Shown here: positions 16,737 through 25,271 of the stretch, piece after piece
Layout: each line of letters begins with the position of its first letter
How positions within the stretch are numbered: the stretch's first letter is position 1
NCBI GenBank assembly: GCA_045639325.1
Contig: JAZUCU010000019.1
Coordinates: 62,001-126,000, forward strand
Reading direction: 5' to 3'
Source of the DNA: RGIG8244 sp045639325
GTDB lineage: Bacteria > Verrucomicrobiota > Lentisphaeria > Victivallales > UBA1829
Length of the DNA: 64,000 nt
Notes under the pieces: generated by a model
Seen by the model: only the letters and a program-made list of their open reading frames with translations
Database searches by the model: none
What the model was told of the DNA's origin: nothing
Position numbers and translations under genes: made by a program

Positions 16737-18065
16737 TCAAAGCTCTTCAGGCGGATTGATGAATGCACCCTGCTGTTTAAGCTGCGCCTGCAATGATTTG
16801 ATATCAAGCGACCGCAAAGATTGTGCATTTTTGATTGCGGATGCGGCGGCCGTCCCTGCGCCTTCGCCCGTAATCATACAGCCCGGCACAACACGCACCG
16901 ATGACTGCATGGCACGATCGGCGGAAATGCAACGGCCCGCGACAAGGAGATTCACCGTATTTTTCGGCAATAAAGCACGATACGGGATGCCGTAATTTTC
17001 TCCGGCGCTGTAAGCGACTTTCCGGATATTCTTTTCCACCGAAGCCTGTTTTTCCGCATCATTCACGCCGGAATGAATATCAACCGGATAAGCAAAAGAT
17101 CCGATTTCATCCTCAAAATGGCGGCGTGCAAAGTAATCATCTGCCACCATCCGGTATTCCCCGATGATTCGGCGGGATTCCCGAACGCCCAGCATATCTG
17201 CGGATGCGGCGAGTTCGCTGCCTTCAAAGCCTTTTACATTCTTGCGGTAAAATTCATGATAGGCAAGTGCCAGTTCACGTCCTTTCCGCCATGCCTCACT
17301 GCGGGAAAAAATATCCAGCACATCCGTGTTGTAAATATGCCCCAGATTTCCGGAACCGCAACCATCGCCATTACGGAAAAATCCAACAAAATGGTGTTCA
17401 TCAATGGGCAGATTTCCGCTTGCTTCGGCATCCTTCCATTCCTTGCGGCCAAGTCCGCTGCGTGCGTCAGTCTGATATTTGATATTATCATACATCACGC
17501 AGAGAGTGGGAGCCATGACTTCCCCGGATTCATTACCGTATTCAAAGGGGACGCCCGCCATTGCCGCAAGATTGGCATCACCGGTACAGTCGATAAAGAT
17601 TTTCCCGCTGACAGCAAAATTTCCGCAGGGAGCAAAGCATTTGAGATATTTGATTTCCCCGTTATCCGCTATACAATCGGTGACAACGGTTTCATAAATG
17701 ACTTTGACTCCGGCTTCGGCAAGCATCTGATCGGCAATCTTTTTCACGCTTTCCGGATGAATATTCTGCCAACGGTAATTGACTTCCGGCAGTTTCATAT
17801 CATCCACGATCCGCTGAACAAATTCGCGGCAAATCCCGTTGGAAAGGACACGCACGCCATCGGTCATGCAGATAATACTGGTAAGCAATCCGCGTGACGC
17901 CATCCCGCCGCAACATCCGCCCTGTTCGATCAACAATGTATCGGCTCCATTGCGTGCGGAAGCAATCGCCGCGGCAATCCCGGCAGTACCTCCGCCGACA
18001 ATTACGACATCGGCAGAAACGGCGACCGTGAGTTCTTTTGCGGGGAATACAATTTTATCATTCAT
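16737..18065 (-). CDS. FAD-dependent oxidoreductase (PF12831 type)
   Basis: A 442-residue flavoprotein. The N-terminal Rossmann motif is ADVVIVGGGTAGIAAAIASARNG, followed by LLIEQGGCCGGMASRGL. Mid-protein FIDCTGDANLAAMAG and C-terminal NLLVAGRCISADRAMQSSVRV and CMITGEGAGTAA are the classic pattern of the 'FAD-dependent oxidoreductase' group common in glycan loci of Verrucomicrobia, Lentisphaerae and Bacteroidetes. The reaction is not established. No signal peptide is present. It is the last gene of the five-gene glycan unit; AAGG precedes the start, nine bases after the stop of the large hydrolase gene. Confidence 0.88.
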   Translation of the reverse strand: MNDKIVFPAKELTVAVSADVVIVGGGTAGIAAAIASARNGADTLLIEQGGCCGGMASRGLLTSIICMTDGVRVLSNGICREFVQRIVDDMKLPEVNYRWQNIHPESVKKIADQMLAEAGVKVIYETVVTDCIADNGEIKYLKCFAPCGNFAVSGKIFIDCTGDANLAAMAGVPFEYGNESGEVMAPTLCVMYDNIKYQTDARSGLGRKEWKDAEASGNLPIDEHHFVGFFRNGDGCGSGNLGHIYNTDVLDIFSRSEAWRKGRELALAYHEFYRKNVKGFEGSELAASADMLGVRESRRIIGEYRMVADDYFARRHFEDEIGSFAYPVDIHSGVNDAEKQASVEKNIRKVAYSAGENYGIPYRALLPKNTVNLLVAGRCISADRAMQSSVRVVPGCMITGEGAGTAAASAIKNAQSLRSLDIKSLQAQLKQQGAFINPPEEL

Positions 18066-18074
18066 AATAATACC

Positions 18075-21000
18075 TTAATTCTGTTTTGTCAATGTGATAA
18101 TCACAGGAAGCCGTGCAGGCACATCCAGTTCAATCTCAACTTGATTTTTCTGAAGGAACTGCTGTTTTGCCGGATACAATGCCTTTGCGGTAAAATTACC
18201 TTTAGGCAGAGATTTACGCAAATCCGCCTTGATTTTCAGCGATTTTTCAGAAATGTTGTAAAGGATCAGCCCGTAAGAACCATCAGGAGCACGGAATACA
18301 GTTCCAATCACCGGATCCATCAGGATATCATGATAAGACGCGCTGTAGCTTCTGTGCCATTTGACACGCAACGGTGCGGCATCGGAATGAATAACCGGCT
18401 GACGGAGCAGCTGACCATGGATGAAATATTTTTTTCCTGCCACATATGCTTCATAACGGAGACGGGATGTTTTCAAAGCAATATCACCATTCTTATACTT
18501 GTACAGGAGATTGAAAATATTCCATCCCGGCGTAACACCCCAGCAAAGCGCCAAGCCATTTTTTGCAACATAGCCCAGGGCATTATCCCGTTCCACATCA
18601 TAACGGCTGGGCCAGACACTGTGCATCAACGCATAATCTTTGTAAACCGTCTGAATCAGCGGGATAGCTATCACACGATCGTTTTCCAGATAGGCATTGG
18701 TGGTATTGCAAACCAGGTAGCCATCCAGGTGTGCGATATTGCCTTCCCAGAAACTTTCGGAAGTAAAACAGAATTCGGGATTAACGGCACGCGCACGTTT
18801 GCGGATCGTTTCCAGAAGTTTCTGCTGTCCTTTGATATATCCGTTACCGCCACCGGAATCGCTGGAACAATCGGGAGTAAAATTCAGATAAGTACCGCCA
18901 TGATTCCCCGAATCCATATACGCGGTACGGAATCCGGCTTCCGCCATTTTTACGACCGTGTCGCCGAGCGCTTTTGCCCAGACTTCTCCGGGGTAAGCAA
19001 TCAAACATTGCTCCTCCCGCTGATAATTCCACTTGATAAACTGACCGTAATAATTGCGGACAAGATTTCTCTTGGAAAGTGCAACATCTTTCTTGAAACT
19101 GGGGCTGAAATCGGACCAGCTGGTAGCCTGAATATACCCCATGATACTGACGTTATTTTCTTTCAACGAGCGGATGACTTTCCAATCCAATTCGCCAAGG
19201 GGAAAATGATCCGGATCGCCGCCATGGAAAAATTGATTGTTCCGTCCCCAATAGCTCAAAAATACAGCAAGAGGAAACTCCGGAAAATCTTTACGGAAAC
19301 GACGCATCAGCGGATCCTGACTTTCAAACTTTTTAGCAACATACTGTCCCCATTCCACAGTATCTTTGAACCATTGGGGAATGCTCTTGCGGACATGAAT
19401 CTTACCTTCCCGGCACCAATATTGATTGATTGCCCAGCTGCGGTAAATCTGCGCACCGTCATACCAGTCACCATTGAAGAATTGCAGGACCGTCGGATAC
19501 GGGATCTGCCACTGTTGAGGCACACGGCGCATGTTGTTGGGGATGTTGCGGACGAACCAGGAGAAACCATTCACTCGATCCGCAGAAAGATCCCAGCGTT
19601 TTGCATTCTGATCGGGGTCATGCACACCCAGATAAAGCCCGTTCTGACCATTGTAAAAGACATCCATGTGCAAACTGTGTCCGGAGCGGTTGGGCTGATA
19701 AATCCGGTTCTTTTTGAAAAGACCTTTTTCCACCGGATTCTGGATCAATCTGCCATTGAAAAACGGCGTGGCCAGAAAATCCTGCTGGAATCTGCCATTG
19801 ATTCCGCCGATCCCGCCAAGGACAGGATAATCAAAATAGAAGACCGTATATTCTTTTGACCGGTTGTTGAAGCTGCCGTTAAAAATAAAAGACTTCCCGT
19901 CAGCGGCGGTTTTGATTTCCAATTTGACATCCAGCACACCTTTTTCCTTGCCGATATTCAAACCTTTCCAGGTCATGACAACGGACTTTGCATCCGCTTT
20001 GAATTCGGTTTTGGCTTTGGTAAAATCAAGAGCGGAAATTTTCAGATCAACGTCGGAAATGTCATTATTGTTCTTGCCGCCACCATTGTCATCACGTTCC
20101 GGGTCAATGGAAAGCGGAGCGACTTCGGGCAATTTGATGTGGGAAGTATCGATTTTTTTCAGAGTCATTGCCCAGATGGATTTCCGCGGGGCAAGATTGA
20201 TGAATTCCGTTTTGCCGTCTTTCACAAGACTGATGATGCCGCCGCCCTGCCGGGGATGCAAAAAAGCAATTTCTGCATTTTTGATTTTCAATTGAGCCGC
20301 TGCTGCCATTTTGGAACCGGGAGCAGGAATAAAAGCAAAATCATCAAAATCCGCCACGCCGTCTTTTGTACGGAGCACCAGCATAATCATTTTTGCTTTT
20401 GGCGGGACTTCGAAGGAAATCTGATGATCCTGCCACGTATCGTTAAGAATGCGCCAATCTTTATGCAATTGAACAAAAGCAGGCTTAAGCCCGGTCATTG
20501 TCACGCCGATATTGAAACGTCCCTTCCCCTTTGCACGGAAATGCAAAATCCATTTACCGGATTGGGGAATAATTCCGTTTGTCCGGCAGAAAGAAATTCC
20601 ATTTGCGGTGATGCGCAGGAATTTATTTTTGCCTTCGTTTACAGTCACAATGCTGCATGTTTTGGGAGATGCAACCCATTCAAGGGGCATTACACCCGCC
20701 TGATCGGCAGCAAAATCAGGATTCGGGATCTGCATCGGGCGGGGTTTGATGTATGGCGGCGGTATGGTATTTTTGCTCAAGCCCAATTTATGATTGAGAA
20801 TCGTCTTGAGCCAGGCAGGATAGGTCTGCCCGGTAACGGTACCGGCACCGGTAAGTGCGACTCCGAAAGTGATGCTGTCGCCAAGGCAAAGAATACGGTC
20901 ATTCTTTTTCACTTTGCCGTTCAGGGCTTCGGCGACAGTTTCCGCCAGCAATTTTGCACCGTCTGCGGTCAGATGCAGTCCATCTTTCACTTTGGAATTG

Positions 21001-21488
21001 GCAACATTGCGGACAAGACTGGTACGTTTGACAGTGGCACCACCCTTTTTCATCATGGCAGCATGAAAATCATTGAAAATGACTTTTTGCTGTGCCGCAG
21101 TTTCCGCAACGAGTTTATTGTATTTTTTGACACGTTCCGTGGGAGAAATGTTATCCGTATACTTGTGTCTTTCTGCAAGGAAACTGTCAATACAGGGATT
21201 ACAGGCGTTGAGAACAATTGTGCGGACGCCGTTCTTCCGTGCGGATGCGATGATTTTTGCAAGATTGACAGTGAATTCTTTCTCCGCCACCAAAGCCTTT
21301 GAGTTCAAACAATCGTTGGCACCGTACCCGACGACCAGCACTGTGGGCTTGTATTGCAGCAGCAGTTGATCAATGCGCTTGAGTCCGTGCCGCGTATTAT
21401 GTCCGCCGATACCCGCATTGAAGACCTGCACCTGTGCAGCAAGCAGACAGGGCAGAAATGCAAGCAGAAGTAAGATTTTTTTGATCAT
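18075..21488 (-). CDS. Exported SGNH esterase-like / carbohydrate-binding / glycosidase-like (DUF6259-type) protein
   Basis: A 1137-residue exported protein. Signal peptide: residues 1-19 (IKKILLLLAFLPCLLAA). Residues 20-240 form an SGNH hydrolase domain whose blocks are out of order: block II (FNAGIGGHNT, 23-31), block III (GAND, 56-59), block V (DGLHLT, 169-174), and only then block I with the nucleophile (LGDSITFG, Ser205). Residues about 255-410 look like a jelly-roll sugar-binding module (NPDF... DFDDFAF). The rest (about 415-1137) resembles a (beta/alpha)8 glycosidase-like domain of DUF6259 type, with FLSYWGRN, MGYIQATSW and AYMDSGNHGG. It probably de-esterifies and cleaves a decorated polysaccharide. 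It follows the pseudopilin gene by 18 bases. Confidence 0.75.
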   Translation of the reverse strand: MIKKILLLLAFLPCLLAAQVQVFNAGIGGHNTRHGLKRIDQLLLQYKPTVLVVGYGANDCLNSKALVAEKEFTVNLAKIIASARKNGVRTIVLNACNPCIDSFLAERHKYTDNISPTERVKKYNKLVAETAAQQKVIFNDFHAAMMKKGGATVKRTSLVRNVANSKVKDGLHLTADGAKLLAETVAEALNGKVKKNDRILCLGDSITFGVALTGAGTVTGQTYPAWLKTILNHKLGLSKNTIPPPYIKPRPMQIPNPDFAADQAGVMPLEWVASPKTCSIVTVNEGKNKFLRITANGISFCRTNGIIPQSGKWILHFRAKGKGRFNIGVTMTGLKPAFVQLHKDWRILNDTWQDHQISFEVPPKAKMIMLVLRTKDGVADFDDFAFIPAPGSKMAAAAQLKIKNAEIAFLHPRQGGGIISLVKDGKTEFINLAPRKSIWAMTLKKIDTSHIKLPEVAPLSIDPERDDNGGGKNNNDISDVDLKISALDFTKAKTEFKADAKSVVMTWKGLNIGKEKGVLDVKLEIKTAADGKSFIFNGSFNNRSKEYTVFYFDYPVLGGIGGINGRFQQDFLATPFFNGRLIQNPVEKGLFKKNRIYQPNRSGHSLHMDVFYNGQNGLYLGVHDPDQNAKRWDLSADRVNGFSWFVRNIPNNMRRVPQQWQIPYPTVLQFFNGDWYDGAQIYRSWAINQYWCREGKIHVRKSIPQWFKDTVEWGQYVAKKFESQDPLMRRFRKDFPEFPLAVFLSYWGRNNQFFHGGDPDHFPLGELDWKVIRSLKENNVSIMGYIQATSWSDFSPSFKKDVALSKRNLVRNYYGQFIKWNYQREEQCLIAYPGEVWAKALGDTVVKMAEAGFRTAYMDSGNHGGTYLNFTPDCSSDSGGGNGYIKGQQKLLETIRKRARAVNPEFCFTSESFWEGNIAHLDGYLVCNTTNAYLENDRVIAIPLIQTVYKDYALMHSVWPSRYDVERDNALGYVAKNGLALCWGVTPGWNIFNLLYKYKNGDIALKTSRLRYEAYVAGKKYFIHGQLLRQPVIHSDAAPLRVKWHRSYSASYHDILMDPVIGTVFRAPDGSYGLILYNISEKSLKIKADLRKSLPKGNFTAKALYPAKQQFLQKNQVEIELDVPARLPVIITLTKQN

Positions 21489-21506
21489 GATAATATCTCC
21501 AGTTCA

Positions 21507-22205
21507 TCAAAATTTTTCGGAACAGACAATGCCGGGATTAACCTTGAATTCGCCTTCAAGAGTGTTCTGATTTGCCCCCTGCGCACTGCCATCGGCGCAC
21601 CAGATATTTGCCTTTTTGGAATGACGGGCATGGAGCATGTATTTATTGCCGTAAGTTCCATTACCCAACAGAGGGATATTACTCACCTGAATCCCATGAT
21701 TCGCATTTCCGGGACGGTATAACACACTATCCATCAACATGATGAATTTGGAAGGTGCAAAGACCGTTTCTGCATTGGATGAATCGTAATCCGTAAAGTT
21801 GGATCCGGTTTTATATGCCCATGATTCCATTGCAATATTGGATGCAGTGGGACGGGAACGGACTGCAAAAGTATGATTCTGATCAAAAATTTCCGGCTTG
21901 GCAGAAGGGCATTTCAAAACATTGGTCACATCATTCTTGTTTTTATGGGGCGGAATCTTGATATATCCGGCATCGTAAAGCTGATAACTCCAATTGTAAC
22001 TGCCGTTTTTCGTAACAGGAAAAAAGTCCTTGTGATCCCCGGCGTACATGGAAAGCATAAGCCCCGATGACTTGAGGTTGTTCATGCAGGTCGTGGTACT
22101 TGCCTGATCTTTCACTCTTCCCAAAGCAGGCAGCAGCATCCCGGCGAGGATCGCAATAATGGCAATCACGACTAACAGTTCGATGAGTGTAAATGTTTTT
22201 TTCAT
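21507..22205 (-). CDS. Type II pseudopilin-like protein with H-X9-DG C-terminal motif
   Basis: A 232-residue protein. It begins with a prepilin N-terminus (MKKTFTLIELLVVIAIIAIL), cut by prepilin peptidase before Phe5, with Glu at mature position 5, followed by one hydrophobic helix. A globular domain follows, ending in the pattern His-x9-Asp-Gly (HSKKANIWCADG), which marks the large pseudopilin paralogue families of Planctomycetes, Verrucomicrobia and Lentisphaerae. Such proteins are thought to be surface or secretion-linked, and their genes often sit beside glycosidase genes, as here. The function within the locus is unknown. Confidence 0.9.
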   Translation of the reverse strand: MKKTFTLIELLVVIAIIAILAGMLLPALGRVKDQASTTTCMNNLKSSGLMLSMYAGDHKDFFPVTKNGSYNWSYQLYDAGYIKIPPHKNKNDVTNVLKCPSAKPEIFDQNHTFAVRSRPTASNIAMESWAYKTGSNFTDYDSSNAETVFAPSKFIMLMDSVLYRPGNANHGIQVSNIPLLGNGTYGNKYMLHARHSKKANIWCADGSAQGANQNTLEGEFKVNPGIVCSEKF

Positions 22206-22217
22206 ACTTCTGACCTT

Positions 22218-23279
22218 TTATTTTGTTCTGTATTGTTTTACATGATTCAATGCTTCTTTCAGCGAAAATTCAGCAAGCCCCACATTGATATCGCCGCAAC
22301 CATAATACATCATGACGTGATCGTCAATCACAATATTAGCGCAGGGGAATACGCAATGCAAACCTCTGCCGTTGTATTCGTAATCCATTTCCGGCGCAAA
22401 AACCGGATTCGGCGTACGGGCGATGACTTTGCGCGGATCTTCCCGGTCCAGCAATGCCAGACCGACATAATATTTACTCTTGCGGTCAACGGCATGATAG
22501 GTCATGAGCCAGCCGTCATCGGTGGGAATGGGTACACCGGAACCGCCGATTTTCAGCATTTCCCAATCCTGCTGGGGAGCCATGAGCAATACTTCATCCA
22601 TAATATCTTCGCCATCGATCATATCCCAGGGCATTTCCCGCTTGTTGGTACTCCAGAAATCAAGGCGGTCAGAGAACGCCAGCCAGATACAGCCCGGATG
22701 ATAATGCAGCGGAAGCATCCACGGAATGAATGCTGTCGGGCGGTGCAGCATGGCATATTTTCCGTTGATCTTTTCCGGGAACAATGCTACGTTGGCATCG
22801 GAAATATGTTCGCTGGTAATAGGACCGAGTTTTTCAAACGTCTTGAAATCATCCGTCACAGCAAGACCGACACGACGGAAATTATCCGTCCAGACCGGGT
22901 TGAGATTGCCATTGGGGCCGGGTGTTCTTGCACCACAGGCATAATCGCGAATGTTGATCGCACGCCCCGCATAAGCAATGTAATAACGTCCATCCAGATA
23001 TGTGATGCGGGCATCTTCGCACCCGGCATGGTCGAATGTTCCGGGGTTCAGATCGTTTTCCATCCAGGGTTCATCATTTTCTTCAAAGTGATAGCCGTCG
23101 GTACTCCAGGCATAGCCCAGACGGATGATTCCATCATGAGGTTTGGGGTCGGCGGTAAAAACCATGTGAAATTTCTCGCCGTCATACACAACTCCCGGGT
23201 TACGGGCGGAACCGCGCCAGCGCAATTCAGGACGGGGTGTCAGGATGGGATTTCCGGGATAACGTTTTACTTGAAACAT
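22218..23279 (-). CDS. Glycoside hydrolase family 130-like protein (beta-mannoside phosphorylase/hydrolase)
   Basis: A 353-residue five-bladed beta-propeller with the GH130 look: PGNPILTPRP at the start, repeated 'YAWSTDGYHFE', 'CEDARITYLDGRYYIAY' and 'GSGVPIPTDDGWLMTYH'. GH130 enzymes phosphorolyse or hydrolyse beta-mannosides. The Asp in CEDARI matches the usual catalytic acid region. There is no signal peptide, so it is cytoplasmic and likely handles imported oligosaccharides. It follows the regulator by 21 bases and precedes the pseudopilin by 12. Confidence 0.85.
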   Translation of the reverse strand: MFQVKRYPGNPILTPRPELRWRGSARNPGVVYDGEKFHMVFTADPKPHDGIIRLGYAWSTDGYHFEENDEPWMENDLNPGTFDHAGCEDARITYLDGRYYIAYAGRAINIRDYACGARTPGPNGNLNPVWTDNFRRVGLAVTDDFKTFEKLGPITSEHISDANVALFPEKINGKYAMLHRPTAFIPWMLPLHYHPGCIWLAFSDRLDFWSTNKREMPWDMIDGEDIMDEVLLMAPQQDWEMLKIGGSGVPIPTDDGWLMTYHAVDRKSKYYVGLALLDREDPRKVIARTPNPVFAPEMDYEYNGRGLHCVFPCANIVIDDHVMMYYGCGDINVGLAEFSLKEALNHVKQYRTK

Positions 23280-23300
23280 AGTACTTGTTCCTCTCTGTAT

Positions 23301-24365
23301 TTAATATGTTTTAATTTCTGGCTGTAATTTTATAACATTTTCACGCACAGGTCCTTCACTACACAAAAGCCGGAGTGCTTCCGTCACCATTTTTGTGTAA
23401 GGGACTTTCACCGTTGCAAATTTCCACTTCTGGGAAATAAAGGGATAAAGGTAGTCATAACCGGTAATCATGACATCATCCACTTTTTCCTCTGCCAATG
23501 CCTGGGCAACACCTTCCGCGAGCAAATCGTTGACACAGAAAATTGTCCGGGGGCAGTTCCCTGCCCGCAAACGTTTAATCATGAAAAGGAATGCATTCTT
23601 ACCCTGTCCGCTCGGCCCCAGTTCCACCACATTTTCCGGCGGAATATCTACGGAATAATCTTTGAATGCGGCAAGCGCACCTTTGATCCGGTTTCTGTAA
23701 GTGTTGTCATCGTCATGCAGTTTTGTTGATAAAAGAAGCACATCCTTGCATTTACTGGCAACGATATGCTCTGCCATCTTGTATGCACCGGTATAATTAT
23801 CATTCACGATCGCTGTCATATTGGGCGGCAGCTGATTGATATTTTTCACCGCATAGTTCAAGAAAAAGAATTTTTTATCCGGAAACTTTTTCGCCAGTTC
23901 CACGGTGGCATCGAACTTTTTCACATCCAGCACAATCACGCCCATAAAATTGAATTCTCTGGAACGCTCATAACGCTTGATCACGTTTTCCGGATCATCC
24001 GAAACCAATACCGGCGTGATATTACATGCCGCACTCCCCTGCAGAAGACCAAAATAGAAAATACTGGAAAGGGGATGTTCAAAGGGCGACTCTGCATCGT
24101 ATTCCGCCCAAACTGCACAGACGGGATGTTTCACGAGATTGGCGGGATTACCGACAAAGGTTCCTTTTTTGGGACGCTTGAAACACACGCCATCTTTGAT
24201 CAATTCCTGTATGGCAAGGTATGCTGTCCGGACGCTGACTCCGGCTTTTTGCGCGATGACATTAACTGCAGGCAATGGAGATTCTTCCGGATATTTTCCG
24301 CTTCGGATATCGGAAAGAATATCATTTTTTATTCGGATATAAACCGGTATTTTCATGGTATTCAT
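23301..24365 (-). CDS. GntR-type winged-helix regulator with LacI-like sugar-sensing domain
   Basis: A 354-residue regulator with the AraR-like layout: a GntR winged helix (1-72: YIRIKNDILSDIRSGKYPEES, AGVSVRTAYLAIQELIKDG, KKGTFVG) fused to a periplasmic-binding-protein-like sensor domain (about 80-350). It heads the unit of GH130, pseudopilin, large hydrolase and oxidoreductase genes and so probably controls it in response to a released sugar. The ATG at 24365 is seven bases after AGGG. Three ATTTTAC boxes overlap its own promoter, suggesting autoregulation. Confidence 0.87.
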   Translation of the reverse strand: MNTMKIPVYIRIKNDILSDIRSGKYPEESPLPAVNVIAQKAGVSVRTAYLAIQELIKDGVCFKRPKKGTFVGNPANLVKHPVCAVWAEYDAESPFEHPLSSIFYFGLLQGSAACNITPVLVSDDPENVIKRYERSREFNFMGVIVLDVKKFDATVELAKKFPDKKFFFLNYAVKNINQLPPNMTAIVNDNYTGAYKMAEHIVASKCKDVLLLSTKLHDDDNTYRNRIKGALAAFKDYSVDIPPENVVELGPSGQGKNAFLFMIKRLRAGNCPRTIFCVNDLLAEGVAQALAEEKVDDVMITGYDYLYPFISQKWKFATVKVPYTKMVTEALRLLCSEGPVRENVIKLQPEIKTY

Positions 24366-24383
24366 AGAACAACCCTATTTCTG

Positions 24384-24432
24384 ATTTTACTTTAATTTTA
24401 CCATACTATATACCGGATTTTACCATTGTCAA
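24384..24432 (-). promoter_or_regulatory. Promoter and candidate operator of the glycan locus
   Basis: Minus-strand promoter: TTGACA (24432-24427), 16 bases, TATAGT (24410-24405). Three copies of the plus-strand box ATTTTAC start at 24384, 24395 and 24417, that is 11 and 22 bases apart, on one face of the helix. The last two extend to an identical 10-mer, ATTTTACCAT. One box fills the spacer and two lie near the start site, the right place for repression by the adjacent GntR/LacI-like protein. Confidence 0.65.
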
Positions 24433-24663
24433 GCTGCGCCATCAAAAAATCAAAAAAAAAGGTAAAACGTAAGTTAAAATTTCCGTCAATAAAAGAATAG
24501 GTAAATGAAGTACCAAAACCAACGGAGATTTTTTTCGATGAATCGAAAAGAATAGTTTTATGTTGTTCAGATTTTCTGAGACATCTGTGATTCCTTGCTA
24601 GAGCCAATTTTTTTTGTCTCAAACATCTAAAAATCAAAAAATATTTTTATTTTCTTCTTGTAA

Positions 24664-24691
24664 TTACAATTTGCAGTGATATATTTACATT
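24664..24691 (+). promoter_or_regulatory. Possible promoter of the structured RNA
   Basis: TTACAA (24664-24669), 16 bases, TACATT (24686-24691), weaker than others in the window but with the same spacing. Transcription would begin near 24698, just before a six-pair hairpin ATGCAG/CTGCAT (24703-24720). Upstream, 24433-24660 shows only AT-rich DNA with no gene. Confidence 0.4.
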
Positions 24692-24761
24692 ATTGCTATA
24701 GAATGCAGTCTTATCTGCATTTTATGGTTGAGCTATTTAAAAACCGTTATTTTTCAGCGAA

Positions 24762-24900
24762 TGCACGAGAAACCGACCAAGTTAAAAGAGTATTTGCTAC
24801 AAACAGGTAAGCGGAATTGTACCGGTAGGATTGTGTCTACACATCTTACCGGACGCTTCTGTGTGTCCTGTTGTGGGTTCTTGGTCGGACCTCTCGTGCA
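24762..24900 (+). ncRNA. Rod-shaped structured RNA, 6S-like in outline
   Basis: Nested pairings form one long rod. The outer stem is TGCACGAGA (24762-24770) with TCTCGTGCA (24892-24900), then CCGACCAAG (24773-24781) with CTTGGTCGG (24880-24888), which is 18 pairs around a small internal loop. An asymmetric bubble follows (20 bases on the 5' side, 7 on the 3' side). The upper stem is AACAGG/CCTGTT and AAGCG/CGCTT, then an apical hairpin CCGGTA/TACCGG (24822-24852). A closing stem, large central bubble and bulged terminal stem is the plan of 6S RNA, the RNA-polymerase-binding regulator. No conserved sequence was recognised that proves it. The only reading frame across it is an overlapping 73-codon frame with no ribosome site. 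A terminator follows at 24907. Confidence 0.6.
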
Positions 24901-24906
24901 GTGTGC

Positions 24907-24929
24907 AGGAGCGTTCGGTTCTTTTTTTT
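24907..24929 (+). terminator. Terminator after the structured RNA
   Basis: AGGAGC pairs with GTTCTT (with G-U pairs) around GTTCG, running straight into eight Ts (24922-24929). An alternative outer stem, AGTGTGC (24900-24906) with GCACACT (24937-24943), encloses the same region. Confidence 0.55.
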
Positions 24930-24987
24930 GCTTCCGGCACACTTGTTGAATAATATTTTCAAAAATTTTTAATGAGTATTGTTCGCA

Positions 24988-25004
24988 TGGACATAAAATG
25001 TCCA
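24988..25004 (+). repeat. Perfect short palindrome
   Basis: TGGACAT and ATGTCCA separated by AAA. It lies between the structured RNA and the four-hairpin leader. It could be an operator for the downstream gene pair or a small RNA hairpin; nothing in the sequence decides. Confidence 0.4.
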
Positions 25005-25086
25005 ATGAGGTGTGATAAAGTATATCCAACACGCAAAACTATCGGAAGGGTGAGTAATAAATGTCAATAAACAAAAAACAATTATA

Positions 25087-25220
25087 GCGATTAATCCCTA
25101 GTTAAGGGAAAATCGCATCTCTAAATGCTCCTCATTGACGACGGAGCAGTACAAAAAACTGACCTTGATGAAAATATCAAAATCATCGGTCACTATAGAT
25201 TCATATTCTTGTCAATATGA
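25087..25220 (+). promoter_or_regulatory. Four consecutive hairpins upstream of the 25272-28621 gene pair
   Basis: Hairpin 1: GCGATT..AATCGC with inner TCCCT/AGGGA (25087-25116). Hairpin 2: GCTCC/GGAGC (25127-25147). Hairpin 3: TGACC/GGTCA with inner GATGA/TCATC (25160-25192). Hairpin 4: TCATAT/ATATGA (25201-25220). They are evenly spaced and all stem pairs listed are Watson-Crick. The last ends 51 bases before the start codon. This looks like a structured leader or a separate small RNA. It matches no riboswitch I recognise. Confidence 0.45.
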
Positions 25221-25271
25221 TTACCATCAAAAAAAGTAACACGTTTTTATTTAACAGGAGAAAAATGTAAA

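Noticed and set aside
18141..19859. 572-codon open frame on the plus strand
   Set aside because: It lies opposite the large SGNH/glycosidase gene, which has a signal peptide and motifs. No promoter or ribosome site was found.
24762..24900. SRP RNA, tmRNA or RNase P RNA
   Set aside because: The conserved SRP tetraloop region, a tRNA-like end with tag frame, and the RNase P core sequences are all absent.
24728..24949. 73-codon frame over the structured RNA
   Set aside because: It has no ribosome site and an odd Cys/Phe-rich sequence, and base pairing explains the region better.
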